Shown: one piece after another, positions 33,382 through 43,920 of the stretch
Numbering within the stretch: the first letter of the stretch is position 1
How the letters are laid out: every line of letters starts with the position of its first letter
Assembly: GCA_019636275.1 (NCBI GenBank)
Contig: JAHBXY010000009.1
Span: forward strand, 34,035-98,034
Origin: Planctomycetota bacterium
Lineage (GTDB): Bacteria > Planctomycetota > J058
Reading direction: 5' to 3'
DNA: 64,000 nucleotides
Notes under the pieces: model-generated
Told to the model about the DNA's origin: nothing
What the model saw: only the letters and a program-made list of their open reading frames with translations
Databases searched by the model: none
Position numbers and translations under genes: made by a program

Positions 33382-34722
33382 ATGAGCCACGCCGTCGCCG
33401 CCGGCTCCCGCGCCGGCGCCCTGCGCGCCGCGCCCCGCGCCCACTCGCGCCTGGTCATGCTCGAGCACGACGGCCCCGCCGGGCCGCTCGGCTCGCTCCA
33501 GGCCGCCCTGGGCTTCTCGGCCGCCGCGCCCGACGCCGCCCTGAAGGCGGAGCTCGACCGCGCCGTCGCCGCCGACCCGGGCGGCCTGGGCAAGACCGCG
33601 TTCGCGGTCCTCGACCTGACGACCCCGGGCGCGGCGCGCTACGCCGGCCACCGCGCGACGATCCCCTTCTACCCGGCGAGCATCGGCAAGGTGGCGATCA
33701 TGTTCGCCGCCTTCCAGCTCCGCCACGACCTCATGGCGCTCGCCCGGCGCGAGGGGATCACCGACTTCGACGCCCTGGCCGACCGCGCCGCCACCTACTG
33801 GGCCGCGGCGCAGCAGCCCGACCCGGCCGTCCCGAAGACGGTGCTCCGCGCCAGCAAGCCCGAGCTCGCCGCGCACGAGCAGCTCCTGCTGATCGACGGC
33901 AAGCCGGCGAGGATCTACCACTACGACCGGGTCCGGCTGGAGCGGATCTTCGACAAGAGCGCCGGGATCGCCCCGCTCCGGTTCAAGAGCGACGGCCTCG
34001 GCTTCCACCAGCTCTACTACATCGAGTATCCGGCCGAGCGTCGCGACCTCGACGCGAAGCTCGGGCGGCCGGTGGTGCCGACCACCGACGTGAGCAAGCT
34101 CGGCTTCGCCGACCGCCTGGCGCTCACGGTCGGCTTCTCGAACAACTACGGCCCCCGCGCGCTCGTGGCCGACCTGGGGTTCGCCCTGGTCACGTCGCCG
34201 CTGCTCCGCTCGGGCCTCTTCGACCCGGAGCACGGCGGCCTGTGGCTGGGCAACGCCTACGAGAAGGGCAAGACCTTCCGCGGGGCGCCCGTCGGCGGCG
34301 GGGCCACGACGGCGACGGCGCTCTCGCTCGTGACGCTCATGGCGGCGCTCTTCCGCGAGGTCGTGTTCGACCCCGCCGCCTGCGCCGAGGCCCGGCGCCT
34401 GCTCCACAAGGGCCCGGGGATCCCGATCGGCGTCGACTTCGACGCCGACCCCGCGGCCTGGGCCGGCGCCGACGCGGGCGCGGGGACCACGAGCTTCGTC
34501 CTCCAGGCGCTCCGGGGCATGCCCGGCGCGGGCGCGCTGAAGGTCCACTCGAAGCTCGGGATCTACAAAGGCACGTGCGACGTGGCCCACGTCGAGCACC
34601 GCCTCGCCAGCGGCCGGACCCTGCGCTACGCCGTGGCGATCCTCGACGTGCCCGACGGCCAGCACGCGCGCCTGGGCGCCGCGGCGCGGGCGGTCGACGA
34701 GGCGGTCCGCGCCGTGAACTGA
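33382..34722 (+). CDS. Beta-lactamase-like serine hydrolase
   Basis: The product is 446 residues, starting 2 bp after the LysM gene. It carries the penicillin-binding/beta-lactamase fold signature: the nucleophile S-x-x-K in YPASIGKVAIMFAAFQL, an SxN-like GFSNNYG and a KTG-like VHSKLGIYKG. No signal peptide is visible; the N-terminus (MSHAVAAGSRAGALRAAPRA) is basic. The position after a LysM/peptidoglycan-binding protein argues for a peptidoglycan-related substrate, possibly after delivery by a non-Sec route. This is inferred from neighbours and not shown. Confidence 0.75.
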   Translation: MSHAVAAGSRAGALRAAPRAHSRLVMLEHDGPAGPLGSLQAALGFSAAAPDAALKAELDRAVAADPGGLGKTAFAVLDLTTPGAARYAGHRATIPFYPASIGKVAIMFAAFQLRHDLMALARREGITDFDALADRAATYWAAAQQPDPAVPKTVLRASKPELAAHEQLLLIDGKPARIYHYDRVRLERIFDKSAGIAPLRFKSDGLGFHQLYYIEYPAERRDLDAKLGRPVVPTTDVSKLGFADRLALTVGFSNNYGPRALVADLGFALVTSPLLRSGLFDPEHGGLWLGNAYEKGKTFRGAPVGGGATTATALSLVTLMAALFREVVFDPAACAEARRLLHKGPGIPIGVDFDADPAAWAGADAGAGTTSFVLQALRGMPGAGALKVHSKLGIYKGTCDVAHVEHRLASGRTLRYAVAILDVPDGQHARLGAAARAVDEAVRAVN

Positions 34723-34732
34723 CCGGCGCGCG

Positions 34733-37700
34733 TCAGTGACCTCCGCCGCGCACGGGGAACACGGTGATCACGCTGCCGTCGGCCGTGTCCACGACGACCC
34801 GCACGTTGTCGGGCCGGCCGTTGACCGTCACGCGCCGCTCGAAGGTCTGGATCCGGCGCTGCGGGTCGGACACGCGCACGCCCCGCGACACGACCTCGCG
34901 CGCGGCCGCCTCGACCTGCCGGCGCGTCGTGCCGGCCCGGAACAGGTCGCCCGCCCCGCCGGGGTGGTCGCCCGCGACGTGGCGCGCGTCGACGTGCCGC
35001 CAGCCCGAGCGGAGGTCGCCGTCCTGCATGCGCGGCGTCCCGCGCCAGAAGCCCTGGCCGGCCGGCGCCGGGTCCGCGTCCCCGCGCGGCGCCGGGTCCC
35101 GGCGCGGGCCGGTCCGTGCGCGGCGTCGACTCCCGTGCGCGGCGCAGGGTCGGGACGCGGCGCAGGGTCCGCGCGCGGCGCAGGGTCGGGGCGCGCGGCG
35201 CGTCGTCCTGGCCTTCGCGGCGGCCCGCGGGCCGTCCCGGTCCCGCGGGCGACGCTCGGGTCGAGGCGCTGCGCCAGGCCGTCCTGCGCTGCCGCGCCGC
35301 GTCGTCGGCGGCGGTCGCCGCCGGCGCCGGACCCGCGCGCCGGGAGGCCGTGCGCGCCTCCAGCGCCCGGTGGCAGCCGCCGCCGCGCCTCGTCCACGGC
35401 GGCGAGGCTGGCGCGCGTCGCGCCCGCCGCGCCGCGCAGGAGCGGGCCCAGGGGCGCCAGCGCCTCGTTGCGCAGAACCCGCTGTCGCCGCGGCCACGGT
35501 CCCTGGCGTTCTGGCGTACCACGCCGGCGCGCGCGCGAGCGCCCCGCGCCGCCGCCGGGCGCGGGTTGCTGCCGCCGGCGCGCCGCGCACGGCGCCGGCG
35601 CGCCTGGAGATGCCCGGCATCCTGCCGCCGCCCGCCGGCAGCGCCCGCACGGCGCCGACGCCGCTGTAGAGCGCCAGGCCGAGCCCGGCCGCCTCGCCGT
35701 AGACGCGCGCGTCGCGCGCCAGCTCCTGGTCGTACGCCCAGCGGCTCAGGTTCGGGTCCCACAGGTCGAAGGCCACGAAGCCGACGAAGCCGTCGACCGC
35801 GCCCAGCGACCGGCTCTGCGCCCGCTCGCGCGCCGCGCGCTGCTCCTCGGCCGTGCCCGTGATCCCCGTCAGGTGCCCCAGGCCGACCGCCCCGTCGACG
35901 ACCGCCGCGCGCGTGTCGCCCCAGCGGTCCTGCAGCCAGGCCCCCGAGCGCCGCGCCCAGCCCGGGACCTCCCACAGGCCCAGCGGGTCGACGTACTCGA
36001 CCGGGTTGCCGCTCACGTAGGCGTAGGCGTTCGTCCCGCCGTGCAGCCCCGACGGGTCGGGCGCCAGGAACCGCCCCAGCGCCGGGTCGTAGGGCCGCGC
36101 GCGCAGGAGCACGAGCCCGGCGGTCGCGTCGAGGAGGCGCCCGGCGAAGAACAGCGGTCGCCCGGCCGCCGGCCCCTCGACGACCTCGCCCCACGGGTCG
36201 TAGACCACCCGGTCGACGCGCCGCCCGTCCGCCCCGGTGTAAGCGAGCACGTGCCCCAGGTCGTCGGCATGGACGAAGCACCAGGGGCCGTCCTCCCCAT
36301 CGCGGTACGCCAGCGGCTCGTCGAGGTCCGGGCCGTAGACCCACAGGCGCTCGAGCGCGCCCGCCTCGTCGACCTCGGCCAGCAGGCGCGTGTCGTCCCA
36401 CACGTAGCGCACGGTGCGCCCGCCCTCGCTGCGGGCGCGCAGGCGGCCGAGGGCGTCCCAGGCGTAGCCCACCTCGGGGCGCCCGGCGCGGCGCACGCGC
36501 ACGAGGCGGCCCAGCGCGTCCCACTCGAACGCGTCGTCGCCCAGGCGCACGAGGCGCCCGGCGCCGTCGTGGAGCGCGAGGTCGTCGCCCCGCGCCTCGA
36601 GGCGGCCGAGGACGTCGAACGTCGAGGCGACCGCCCCGGCGCGCGTGCGGTCGCCGTCGGCGTCGAAGCGCCAGGCGCGGTCGCCCGCGGTCACGAGGCG
36701 CCCGGCGGCGTCGAACGTCCGCGCCGTCGCCGCCCCGTCGCGCGTCGTGCGCGCGCGCTCGTGGCGCGCCGAGAAGGCGTGCTCGAGGTCGAGGACCGGC
36801 GCGCCGTCGCGCCCGCGCACGGCGAGGGCCACCTGCCGCCCGAGGTCGTCGTGCCGCGCCCGGCTGACGACGCCGTTGGGGTAGGTGAGGCCCGCGCGCT
36901 GCCCGCGCGGGTCGTGGTCGAAGCGGAAGGTTCCGGCCGGCGACTCGAGCGCCAGCAAGAGCCCCTGCGCGTCGTGGTGGCGCACGAACGCGCCCCACGG
37001 CGTCTCGACCCGCTCCACGCCGCCCCGGCGCGTGACGCGCACGTCGACGCCGGCGGCCTCGTCGACGAGCAGCGCCACGTCGCCGTCGCGCGCGCGCTCG
37101 AGGGCGCCCTCGGGCCCGGCCGCGCGGACGAGGTGCCCGTCGTCGTCCCAGGTGAACTCGAGCCGCGCCTCGCCCGCCGGGCCCGAGGCCTCGACGCTCG
37201 CCGGGCGCCCGGCCTCGTCGTAGGCGTAGCGCCACTCGCGCCCGCTCGCGTCGACGCGCAGGAGCGGCCGCCCGCGCGCGTCGCGGCGGTAGGTCGTGCG
37301 GCCGGCCGGCCCGTCGGTCGCGCGCAGGTGGCCGTCCGCCCACTCGAACCACCAGCTCCGCCCGCCCGGCGTGCCGACGCGGGCCAGGCGCTCGCCCTGC
37401 CACGCGTAGGTCGTCCGGCCCGCCGGCCCGACCTCCGCCACGAGCGGGCCGCCGTCCTCGTCGGGGCCGTACTCCCAGCGCGTCACCCGCCCGTCGGGCC
37501 CCGTGCTCGCCGTGAGCCGGCCGAGGTCGTCCCACTCGAACGTCTCGCGGACGGGCGGCGTCGTCGCGGCGGTGAGGGCGACCACGCGGCCGCGCGCGTC
37601 GCGCGCCGCCCGCAGCGCCGCGCCGCCGGGGAGGCGCCGGTCGTCGAGCGCCCCCGGCGCCAGGGGGGCGCCGCGCCCGAGCGCGTCGAGCGGCCGCTCC

Positions 37701-38875
37701 CGCGGCCGCGCCTCGCCCGGGCCCTGGGCCGCGACCGGCCGGCCGCGGTCGTCGAACCACACCTGCTCGACGCCGGCGGGGGTCGAGACCACCCAGCGGT
37801 CGGGCGCCAGCGCGTAGCGCCACGTCCCGCCGGGCGAGCGCATGGTCACGACGTCGGCGCCGACCTCGTAGCGCTGCCGCCAGCCCGGCGTCCACAGCTC
37901 GAGCACGCGGCCGTCGAGGTCGTGGCGCGCGCCCAGGAGCTCGCGCGCCCCGGCGCGCACGTGGACGACGCGCCCGCCCTCGACCCGGTAGTCGCGCTCG
38001 AGCGCGCCGCGGACCGCGCGCAGCTCGCCCCGCTCGTCGCGCGCGTAGGTCACGACGGCCGCGTCCTCGGCGCGCGCGACCTGCCCGGCGCCGTCGAGGA
38101 CCAGCGTGACGCTCGTCGGGCCGTCGACCAGGCGCACGCGCCCCGGCGCGCGCTCGACGCGGTAGCCGGGCGCGACCTCGACGAGGTCGCCCGCGGCGTC
38201 GAAGCGCAGCCGGCGCCCCGTGGCCTCGAGCAGCTCGAAGCCGTCGGGCGCGCGCAGGAGGTGCTCGACCTCGCCCAGGACCGAGACGTACACCTCGCCC
38301 GCGTCGACGCGCGCGACCGGCGCGAAGGCGCTCACGCCCTGCAGGCGCTGGACGACGAGCCCGCCGTCGACGACGCGAACGCGGGCCTCGTGCTCGGCGC
38401 GCCAGCCGGCGCCGAACGCGCCGGGCGTCGCGTCGCCCGAGGTGCGGGCGCGGCGCAGGGCCACGCCGCCGAGGTCCAGGTCGGTCTCGAACAGCGTGAC
38501 GAGCCCCGTCGTCGGGTCGACGTCGACGCGCAGGCCGTCGTCGGCCGCGAGCCCAAGCGCCGGCGCGTAGCAGGTCGGCGCGGACGCGCCGGCGAGGTCG
38601 CCCGCGGCCGACGCGACCGGTCGCGCGTCAGCCGGGGGCCCGGCGACGACCGGGGGCGCGGCGATCGGGGGACCGGGGAGCCGAGCGACCTCGGGCGCGG
38701 CCGCCGGGGCGGGCCGCTCCGGGGCGGCGGCAGGACGCGCGACGCTCGTCGCCGGCGGCGGCACGTGGGCCAGGTCGGCGACCGGCCACGCCGCCCAGGC
38801 GAGGGCCAGGAGGAGGACCCCGGCGACGGGAGCGACGCGCCGCCGCTCGCCCGCCTGCAGCTCGCGCCACGGCAT
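34733..38875 (-). CDS. RHS-repeat protein with predicted nuclease-type C-terminal domain
   Basis: About 1380 residues from the ATG at 38873-38875 (GGAGGA upstream). The N-terminal signal anchor is VAPVAGVLLLALAWAAWPVA. Tens of YD/RHS repeats follow (for example GRLTASTGPDGRVTRWEYGP, ARGRPLLRVDASGREWRYAY). The conserved core end is DPALGRFLAPDPSGLHGGTN ... VDPLGLWEVPGW. The last ~95 residues (GWRHVDARHVAG, RIQTFERRVTVNG, TADGSVITVFPVRGGG) resemble small BECR-fold RNase toxins, an inference from pattern. The stretch 35060-35640 is Arg/Pro-rich in this frame and an alternative frame looks better coding there, so paired indels are likely. No immunity gene follows; the next gene is convergent. Confidence 0.85.
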   Translation of the reverse strand: MPWRELQAGERRRVAPVAGVLLLALAWAAWPVADLAHVPPPATSVARPAAAPERPAPAAAPEVARLPGPPIAAPPVVAGPPADARPVASAAGDLAGASAPTCYAPALGLAADDGLRVDVDPTTGLVTLFETDLDLGGVALRRARTSGDATPGAFGAGWRAEHEARVRVVDGGLVVQRLQGVSAFAPVARVDAGEVYVSVLGEVEHLLRAPDGFELLEATGRRLRFDAAGDLVEVAPGYRVERAPGRVRLVDGPTSVTLVLDGAGQVARAEDAAVVTYARDERGELRAVRGALERDYRVEGGRVVHVRAGARELLGARHDLDGRVLELWTPGWRQRYEVGADVVTMRSPGGTWRYALAPDRWVVSTPAGVEQVWFDDRGRPVAAQGPGEARPRERPLDALGRGAPLAPGALDDRRLPGGAALRAARDARGRVVALTAATTPPVRETFEWDDLGRLTASTGPDGRVTRWEYGPDEDGGPLVAEVGPAGRTTYAWQGERLARVGTPGGRSWWFEWADGHLRATDGPAGRTTYRRDARGRPLLRVDASGREWRYAYDEAGRPASVEASGPAGEARLEFTWDDDGHLVRAAGPEGALERARDGDVALLVDEAAGVDVRVTRRGGVERVETPWGAFVRHHDAQGLLLALESPAGTFRFDHDPRGQRAGLTYPNGVVSRARHDDLGRQVALAVRGRDGAPVLDLEHAFSARHERARTTRDGAATARTFDAAGRLVTAGDRAWRFDADGDRTRAGAVASTFDVLGRLEARGDDLALHDGAGRLVRLGDDAFEWDALGRLVRVRRAGRPEVGYAWDALGRLRARSEGGRTVRYVWDDTRLLAEVDEAGALERLWVYGPDLDEPLAYRDGEDGPWCFVHADDLGHVLAYTGADGRRVDRVVYDPWGEVVEGPAAGRPLFFAGRLLDATAGLVLLRARPYDPALGRFLAPDPSGLHGGTNAYAYVSGNPVEYVDPLGLWEVPGWARRSGAWLQDRWGDTRAAVVDGAVGLGHLTGITGTAEEQRAARERAQSRSLGAVDGFVGFVAFDLWDPNLSRWAYDQELARDARVYGEAAGLGLALYSGVGAVRALPAGGGRMPGISRRAGAVRGAPAAATRARRRRGALARAPAWYARTPGTVAAATAGSAQRGAGAPGPAPARRGGRDARQPRRRGRGAAAAATGRWRRARPPGARVRRRRRPPPTTRRGSAGRPGAAPRPERRPRDRDGPRAAAKARTTRRAPRPCAARGPCAASRPCAAHGSRRRARTGPRRDPAPRGDADPAPAGQGFWRGTPRMQDGDLRSGWRHVDARHVAGDHPGGAGDLFRAGTTRRQVEAAAREVVSRGVRVSDPQRRIQTFERRVTVNGRPDNVRVVVDTADGSVITVFPVRGGGH

Positions 38876-39126
38876 GGGATCTTCCTCCGGGCCGGTCGGC
38901 CGCAAGGCCTGGACCGCGACGTAACCGTCGTGGCCCACGCGGCGCGTCTCCCGGTCGGTCTCGCGCCTGTCCGTCCTCGGGCCGGGCGGCCCGCCGGCGG
39001 ACCGCTCGGCCGCCGGCGCGGCGCGCGGCGGTGCCGTCGGCCCGCCCCCCCGTTGATCGTCCCCCGGCGACCGGGGACACTCCTGCGCCCGCGACCGCCG
39101 TCGCCCCAACCCCGAAGGAACTCGCC

Positions 39127-40017
39127 ATGGCCTTCCACCAGCAGCTCGCCAAGGTCCTCTCCCAGGACGGCTTCCTCGCCGCGCTCGACCAGAGCGGCGG
39201 CAGCACCCCCAAGGCGCTGAAGCTCTACGGCGTCCCCGAGTCGGCCTACTCGGGCGAGGAGGCGATGTACGTCAAGGTCCACGAGATGCGCACGCGCATC
39301 GTCACGTCGCCCGCCTTCAACGGCGACCGCATCCTCGGCGCGATCCTCTTCGAGGACACGATGAACCGGCAGATCCGCGGCAAGGGCGCGGCGCAGTACC
39401 TGTGGGAGGAGAAGCGCGTCGTCCCGTTCATCAAGGTCGACAAGGGCCTGGCCGCGGAGCAGGACGGCGTGCAGGTCATGAAGGACATGCCCGACCTCGA
39501 GGGGCTGCTCGAGCGCGCCCGGGCCAACGGCGTGTTCGGCACGAAGATGCGCTCGGTGATCAAGCAGGCGAGCGCGGCCGGGATCGAGAAGGTCGTCGCG
39601 CAGCAGTTCGAGGTCGGCCTGAAGATCGTCGAGGCCGGCCTCGTGCCGATCATCGAGCCCGAGGTCGACATCGGTTGCCCCGACAAGGCCGAGGCCGAGG
39701 ACCTGCTCGAGGCGGCGATCACGTCGCGCCTCGACGAGCTCGACCACGACCAGATCGTCATGCTCAAGCTGACGCTGCCCGAGGAGGACGACTTCTACGC
39801 GCGGCTGATCGACCACCCCAACGTCGTGCGCGTCGTGGCCCTCTCGGGCGGCTACAGCCGGCGCAAGGCCAACGCGCGCCTGGCGCGCAACGAGGGCATG
39901 ATCGCCAGCTTCAGCCGCGCCCTGACCGAGGGCCTCTCGGCGCAGCAGAGCGACGCCGAGTTCGACGACGCGCTCGACGCGGCGATCCAGAGCATCTTCG
40001 AGGCGTCGCGCACCTGA
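39127..40017 (+). CDS. fda: Fructose-bisphosphate aldolase, class I
   Basis: A glycolytic/gluconeogenic enzyme that cleaves fructose-1,6-bisphosphate to dihydroxyacetone phosphate and glyceraldehyde-3-phosphate through a Schiff-base lysine. The 296 residues match the prokaryotic class I type seen in staphylococci: LAALDQSGGSTPKALKLYGV, MRTRIVTSPAFNGDRILGAI, VPFIKVDKGLA, GLVPIIEPEVDI, DQIVMLKLTLP and RVVALSGGYSR, with the Schiff-base Lys expected in VMLKLT. The start is ATG after AAGGA. It stands alone and is probably constitutive. Confidence 0.96.
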   Translation: MAFHQQLAKVLSQDGFLAALDQSGGSTPKALKLYGVPESAYSGEEAMYVKVHEMRTRIVTSPAFNGDRILGAILFEDTMNRQIRGKGAAQYLWEEKRVVPFIKVDKGLAAEQDGVQVMKDMPDLEGLLERARANGVFGTKMRSVIKQASAAGIEKVVAQQFEVGLKIVEAGLVPIIEPEVDIGCPDKAEAEDLLEAAITSRLDELDHDQIVMLKLTLPEEDDFYARLIDHPNVVRVVALSGGYSRRKANARLARNEGMIASFSRALTEGLSAQQSDAEFDDALDAAIQSIFEASRT

Positions 40018-40210
40018 GGGCAGGGGCGCCGACTTGCGCCCCACCTCGAGACGCACATCGAGAACGGGATTCCGGGCTCGTCGGACGACGTGAGCCTGCG
40101 GCTGGTCCGCTGACCGCGCGTCACCTCGCGGCCCCGCGGCCCGGGTGGGTCCCCCAGCCACCCGTCGCCCACTTACACTGCTGCCCTCGGGACGCGAGGG
40201 AGGAGGCCAG

Positions 40211-40968
40211 GTGCCGAGCGGAGTGAAGGCCTGCGGCGTGATCGTGCCCGACCGGGTCCCGGTCGACCTGCTGGTGCGCTGCGCGCGGCACCTCCTCACC
40301 GAGGGCGCGAGCCAGCGCGAGCGGGGCGCCGACGCGCCGCTCGAGGTGCTCGAGGCGGACCGCGGCGTCGCGCCCGACGACGTCCGGGGCCGCGCCCTGG
40401 TCGTGGGGCGCCTGCGCGGCGCGCCGTTTCTCGGCCTCGACCTGCCCGGCGAGGCGCAGGACGACGACGAGGCGCGCGGCGAGGCGCTCTCCGCGCTCGC
40501 CGAGACGGTGGCGCGGGCGTCTGACGACGTGGCGGTCGCCTGGTGGACCCTCGCCGACGGCGGGGAGGGCGTGGCCGCCTACCGCGGCGAGGCCGCGCTC
40601 TACGAGGACGAGCACCCGGGCGAGGGCGCGCCCGACGCAGGGCGGCCGCCGGCCGACCGCCCGCTGGGCCGCGTGCTCGCCGGCCTCGGCCGCGCCGCCG
40701 CGGACGAGGTCACCCCGCCGACGACGACCTCCGTGCCGCTCGACGCCGCCGGGGCCGGGCCGACCTCGGGCCGCCGTCGCCCGACGTGGGCGGCCGTCGA
40801 GCGGCTCGCCGCCGCCCTGCCGAGGCGCCCGCGGCGAGCGGCGCGCCGGCGGCCCCCGCCGCGCCGCCGCCCGACCAGCGCGCGCAGATCATGCTCGTGA
40901 TCGGGCTGGCCGTCGTGACGCTGGCCCTCGCGATCCTGTTCACGGTCCTGGCGGCCATTCGCGGCTGA
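40211..40968 (+). CDS. Hypothetical tail-anchored protein, frameshifted
   Basis: From the GTG at 40211 (GGAGGAGG upstream) the protein reads SGVKACGVIVPDRVPVDLLV, PFLGLDLPGEAQDDDEARGE and VAVAWWTLADGGEGVAAYRG, then a low-complexity linker. Around 40822 one C appears to be missing (CTGCC GAG), and coding continues in the next frame as EAPAASGAPAAPAAPPPDQR, then the transmembrane helix IMLVIGLAVVTLALAILFTV, ending at 40968. The N-terminal domain is soluble and unrecognised. This is the same type of single-base loss as in the gene at 31496, so a sequencing indel is likely. Confidence 0.6.
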
Positions 40969-41096
40969 GGCGTGCTCGACGGCTGCGGGCGACGAGGCTG
41001 GCCGCGAAGGCGGGTCACCAGCGAAATCTCTTCAGCGGCTCCGAGGCCATTCGCGGCCGAGGACGCCGGCTCGCCCGATCAGGTAGGGTCGTGGCC

Positions 41097-41987
41097 ATGA
41101 AGCTCACCACCCCGCTGTCCGAGCGCCTCGGCCTGCGCCTGCCGTTCGTGTGCGCGCCGATGTTCCTCATCTCCAACCGCGAGATGATCGTCGCCTGCGC
41201 CGAGGCGGGGATCCTCGGCTCGATGCCCTCGCTCAACGCGCGCACGCCGGAGCAGTTCCGCGCCGACCTGGCCTGGATCCGCGCGCGCACCGACCGGCCG
41301 TTCGGGATCAACCTGACGATCGGCCTGACCGCCCCCGAGCGGATCGAGGCCGACTTCCAGGCCTGCGTCGAGCACGAGGTCCCCGTGCTGCTCACCAGCT
41401 ACGGCAACCCGACCGACCTCGTGCGGAGGGCCCACGAGCGGAAGATGACCGTGTTCCACGACGTGATCGGCCTGGCGCACGGCAAGAAGGCGGTCGCCGC
41501 CGGCGTCGACGGGATCATCGCCGTGGCCGCCGGCGCCGGCGGCCACGCCGGGCGGGTGTCGCCGTTCGTGCTGATCCCGTGGCTGAAGGAGGCGCTGAAC
41601 GTGCCGATCCTGGCCGCCGGCTGCATCAGCGACGGCCGCCAGGTCGTGGCCAGCCTCGCCCTGGGCGCGTCGCTCTGCTACATCGGCACGCGGTTCATCG
41701 CGTCCGTCGAGTGCGGCGCCGTGGACGCCTACAAGCAGAAGGTCGTCGCGGCGACGCCCGACGACATCGTCTACACCGACCTGGTCTCGGGGATCCACGC
41801 CAACTTCCTCAAGGACACCGTCCCCGAGGGCTTCCAGCCCGACCGCTCGCCCGAGGGCGCCAAGCGCTGGCGGGACATCTGGAGCGCCGGCCAGGGCGTC
41901 GGCCTGATCCACGAGGTCAAGCCGATCGGCGCGATCGTGGACGACCTGGCCCGCGAGGCCCACGACACGCTGGCCGGGCTCGCCTGA
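41097..41987 (+). CDS. NAD(P)H-dependent flavin oxidoreductase (nitronate monooxygenase family)
   Basis: The product is 296 residues from the ATG at 41097 (a GTG two codons earlier is possible). It is a TIM-barrel FMN enzyme. The N-terminal strand LGLRLPFVCAPMFLISNREM, the phosphate-binding VDGIIAVAAGAGGHAGRVSP with the family's catalytic-position His, VPILAAGCISDGRQVVASLA and GASLCYIGTRFIAS are all present. Members oxidise propionate-3-nitronate or reduce enoyl substrates; the exact substrate cannot be told. It stands alone. Confidence 0.9.
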   Translation: MKLTTPLSERLGLRLPFVCAPMFLISNREMIVACAEAGILGSMPSLNARTPEQFRADLAWIRARTDRPFGINLTIGLTAPERIEADFQACVEHEVPVLLTSYGNPTDLVRRAHERKMTVFHDVIGLAHGKKAVAAGVDGIIAVAAGAGGHAGRVSPFVLIPWLKEALNVPILAAGCISDGRQVVASLALGASLCYIGTRFIASVECGAVDAYKQKVVAATPDDIVYTDLVSGIHANFLKDTVPEGFQPDRSPEGAKRWRDIWSAGQGVGLIHEVKPIGAIVDDLAREAHDTLAGLA

Positions 41988-42048
41988 CCGGCGTGCCCTT
42001 GCGCCGGTCCTCTGCCTGACCGACGCTGGTAACCGGTCAGGAGAAGCC

Positions 42049-42720
42049 ATGGACCCTCGCGCCCGTCGTCGGCAGATGAAGGAAGCGGCCGAGCGGCAGC
42101 GCGCCAGGAGCCAGGAGAGCCAGGAGGGCGAGCCCCTCGGGGAGGCCGAGGACGCGCCGCTCCACAACACGCTCGGCCCTGGCGACACGAGCGCGGTCCC
42201 CGACGAGCTCGCGCGGTTCGCGTCCGACGAGGTCGAGTGCCCCTTCTGCGCCGAGCGGATCAAGGCGAAGGCGAAGGTGTGCAAGCACTGCGGGCGCGAC
42301 GTCGCCGCCCCCCCGCCCAAGGCCAGCAAGCCGGGCCTCCGTCGCGGCGCCAGCGAACGGGTCGCCGCGGTGCATCACCACCACCACGCGGGCGCCGGCA
42401 AGAGCGGCGGCGTCGCGGCGGTGCTCGCGGTGCTTCTGCCGGGCCTGGGGCACATCTACGCCGGACGGCTCGTGGCCGGGCTGCTGTATCTGTTCGGCCT
42501 GCCGATCGGCATGTTCGTCGCCACGATCGTCGTCGCGAGCGCCGGGCTGGCCGCGGGTGCCGCCGCGGGCGGCGACGCCGGAGCCCTCGCCGGCTACGGC
42601 GGCGGCGTGCTCTTCATGTGGTTGATCGGCTTGCTGGTCTACCTCTGGCAGATCTTCGACGCCTACTCCTCGTGCTCCCCGGGCGGCGCACGCTCCCCGC
42701 GCCGACCGCGCCGGCGATAG
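42049..42720 (+). CDS. Zinc-ribbon plus TM2-like membrane protein
   Basis: The product is 223 residues. A charged N-terminus leads to a zinc ribbon (VECPFCAERIKAKAKVCKHC), a His run (HHHHH) and two or three transmembrane helices in a TM2-like arrangement (AVLAVLLPGLGHIYAGRLVA, GLLYLFGLPIGMFVATIVVA, VLFMWLIGLLVYLWQIFDAY). The pattern GLGHIYAGRLVAGLLYL is typical of TM2 domain proteins. The function is unknown; the zinc ribbon may regulate assembly. Confidence 0.8.
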   Translation: MDPRARRRQMKEAAERQRARSQESQEGEPLGEAEDAPLHNTLGPGDTSAVPDELARFASDEVECPFCAERIKAKAKVCKHCGRDVAAPPPKASKPGLRRGASERVAAVHHHHHAGAGKSGGVAAVLAVLLPGLGHIYAGRLVAGLLYLFGLPIGMFVATIVVASAGLAAGAAAGGDAGALAGYGGGVLFMWLIGLLVYLWQIFDAYSSCSPGGARSPRRPRRR

Positions 42721-42827
42721 CCGGAAGCTCTTCGTCCACCCCGAGCCGAGGCCCTCGTGGCCGCGGACCCTGGGCCGGTCCGCCCCGGGGCCATGCGTCC
42801 CCCGGCGAACGCGGCCATACTCCCTCC

Positions 42828-43914
<1,087 letters not shown>

Positions 43915-43920
43915 CGCGGG

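Noticed and set aside
36000..38870. Long plus-strand open frames opposite the RHS gene
   Set aside because: In very GC-rich DNA the antisense of a real gene stays open by chance. The minus strand encodes regular YD repeats, a signal anchor and a Shine-Dalgarno, so the plus frames are shadows.
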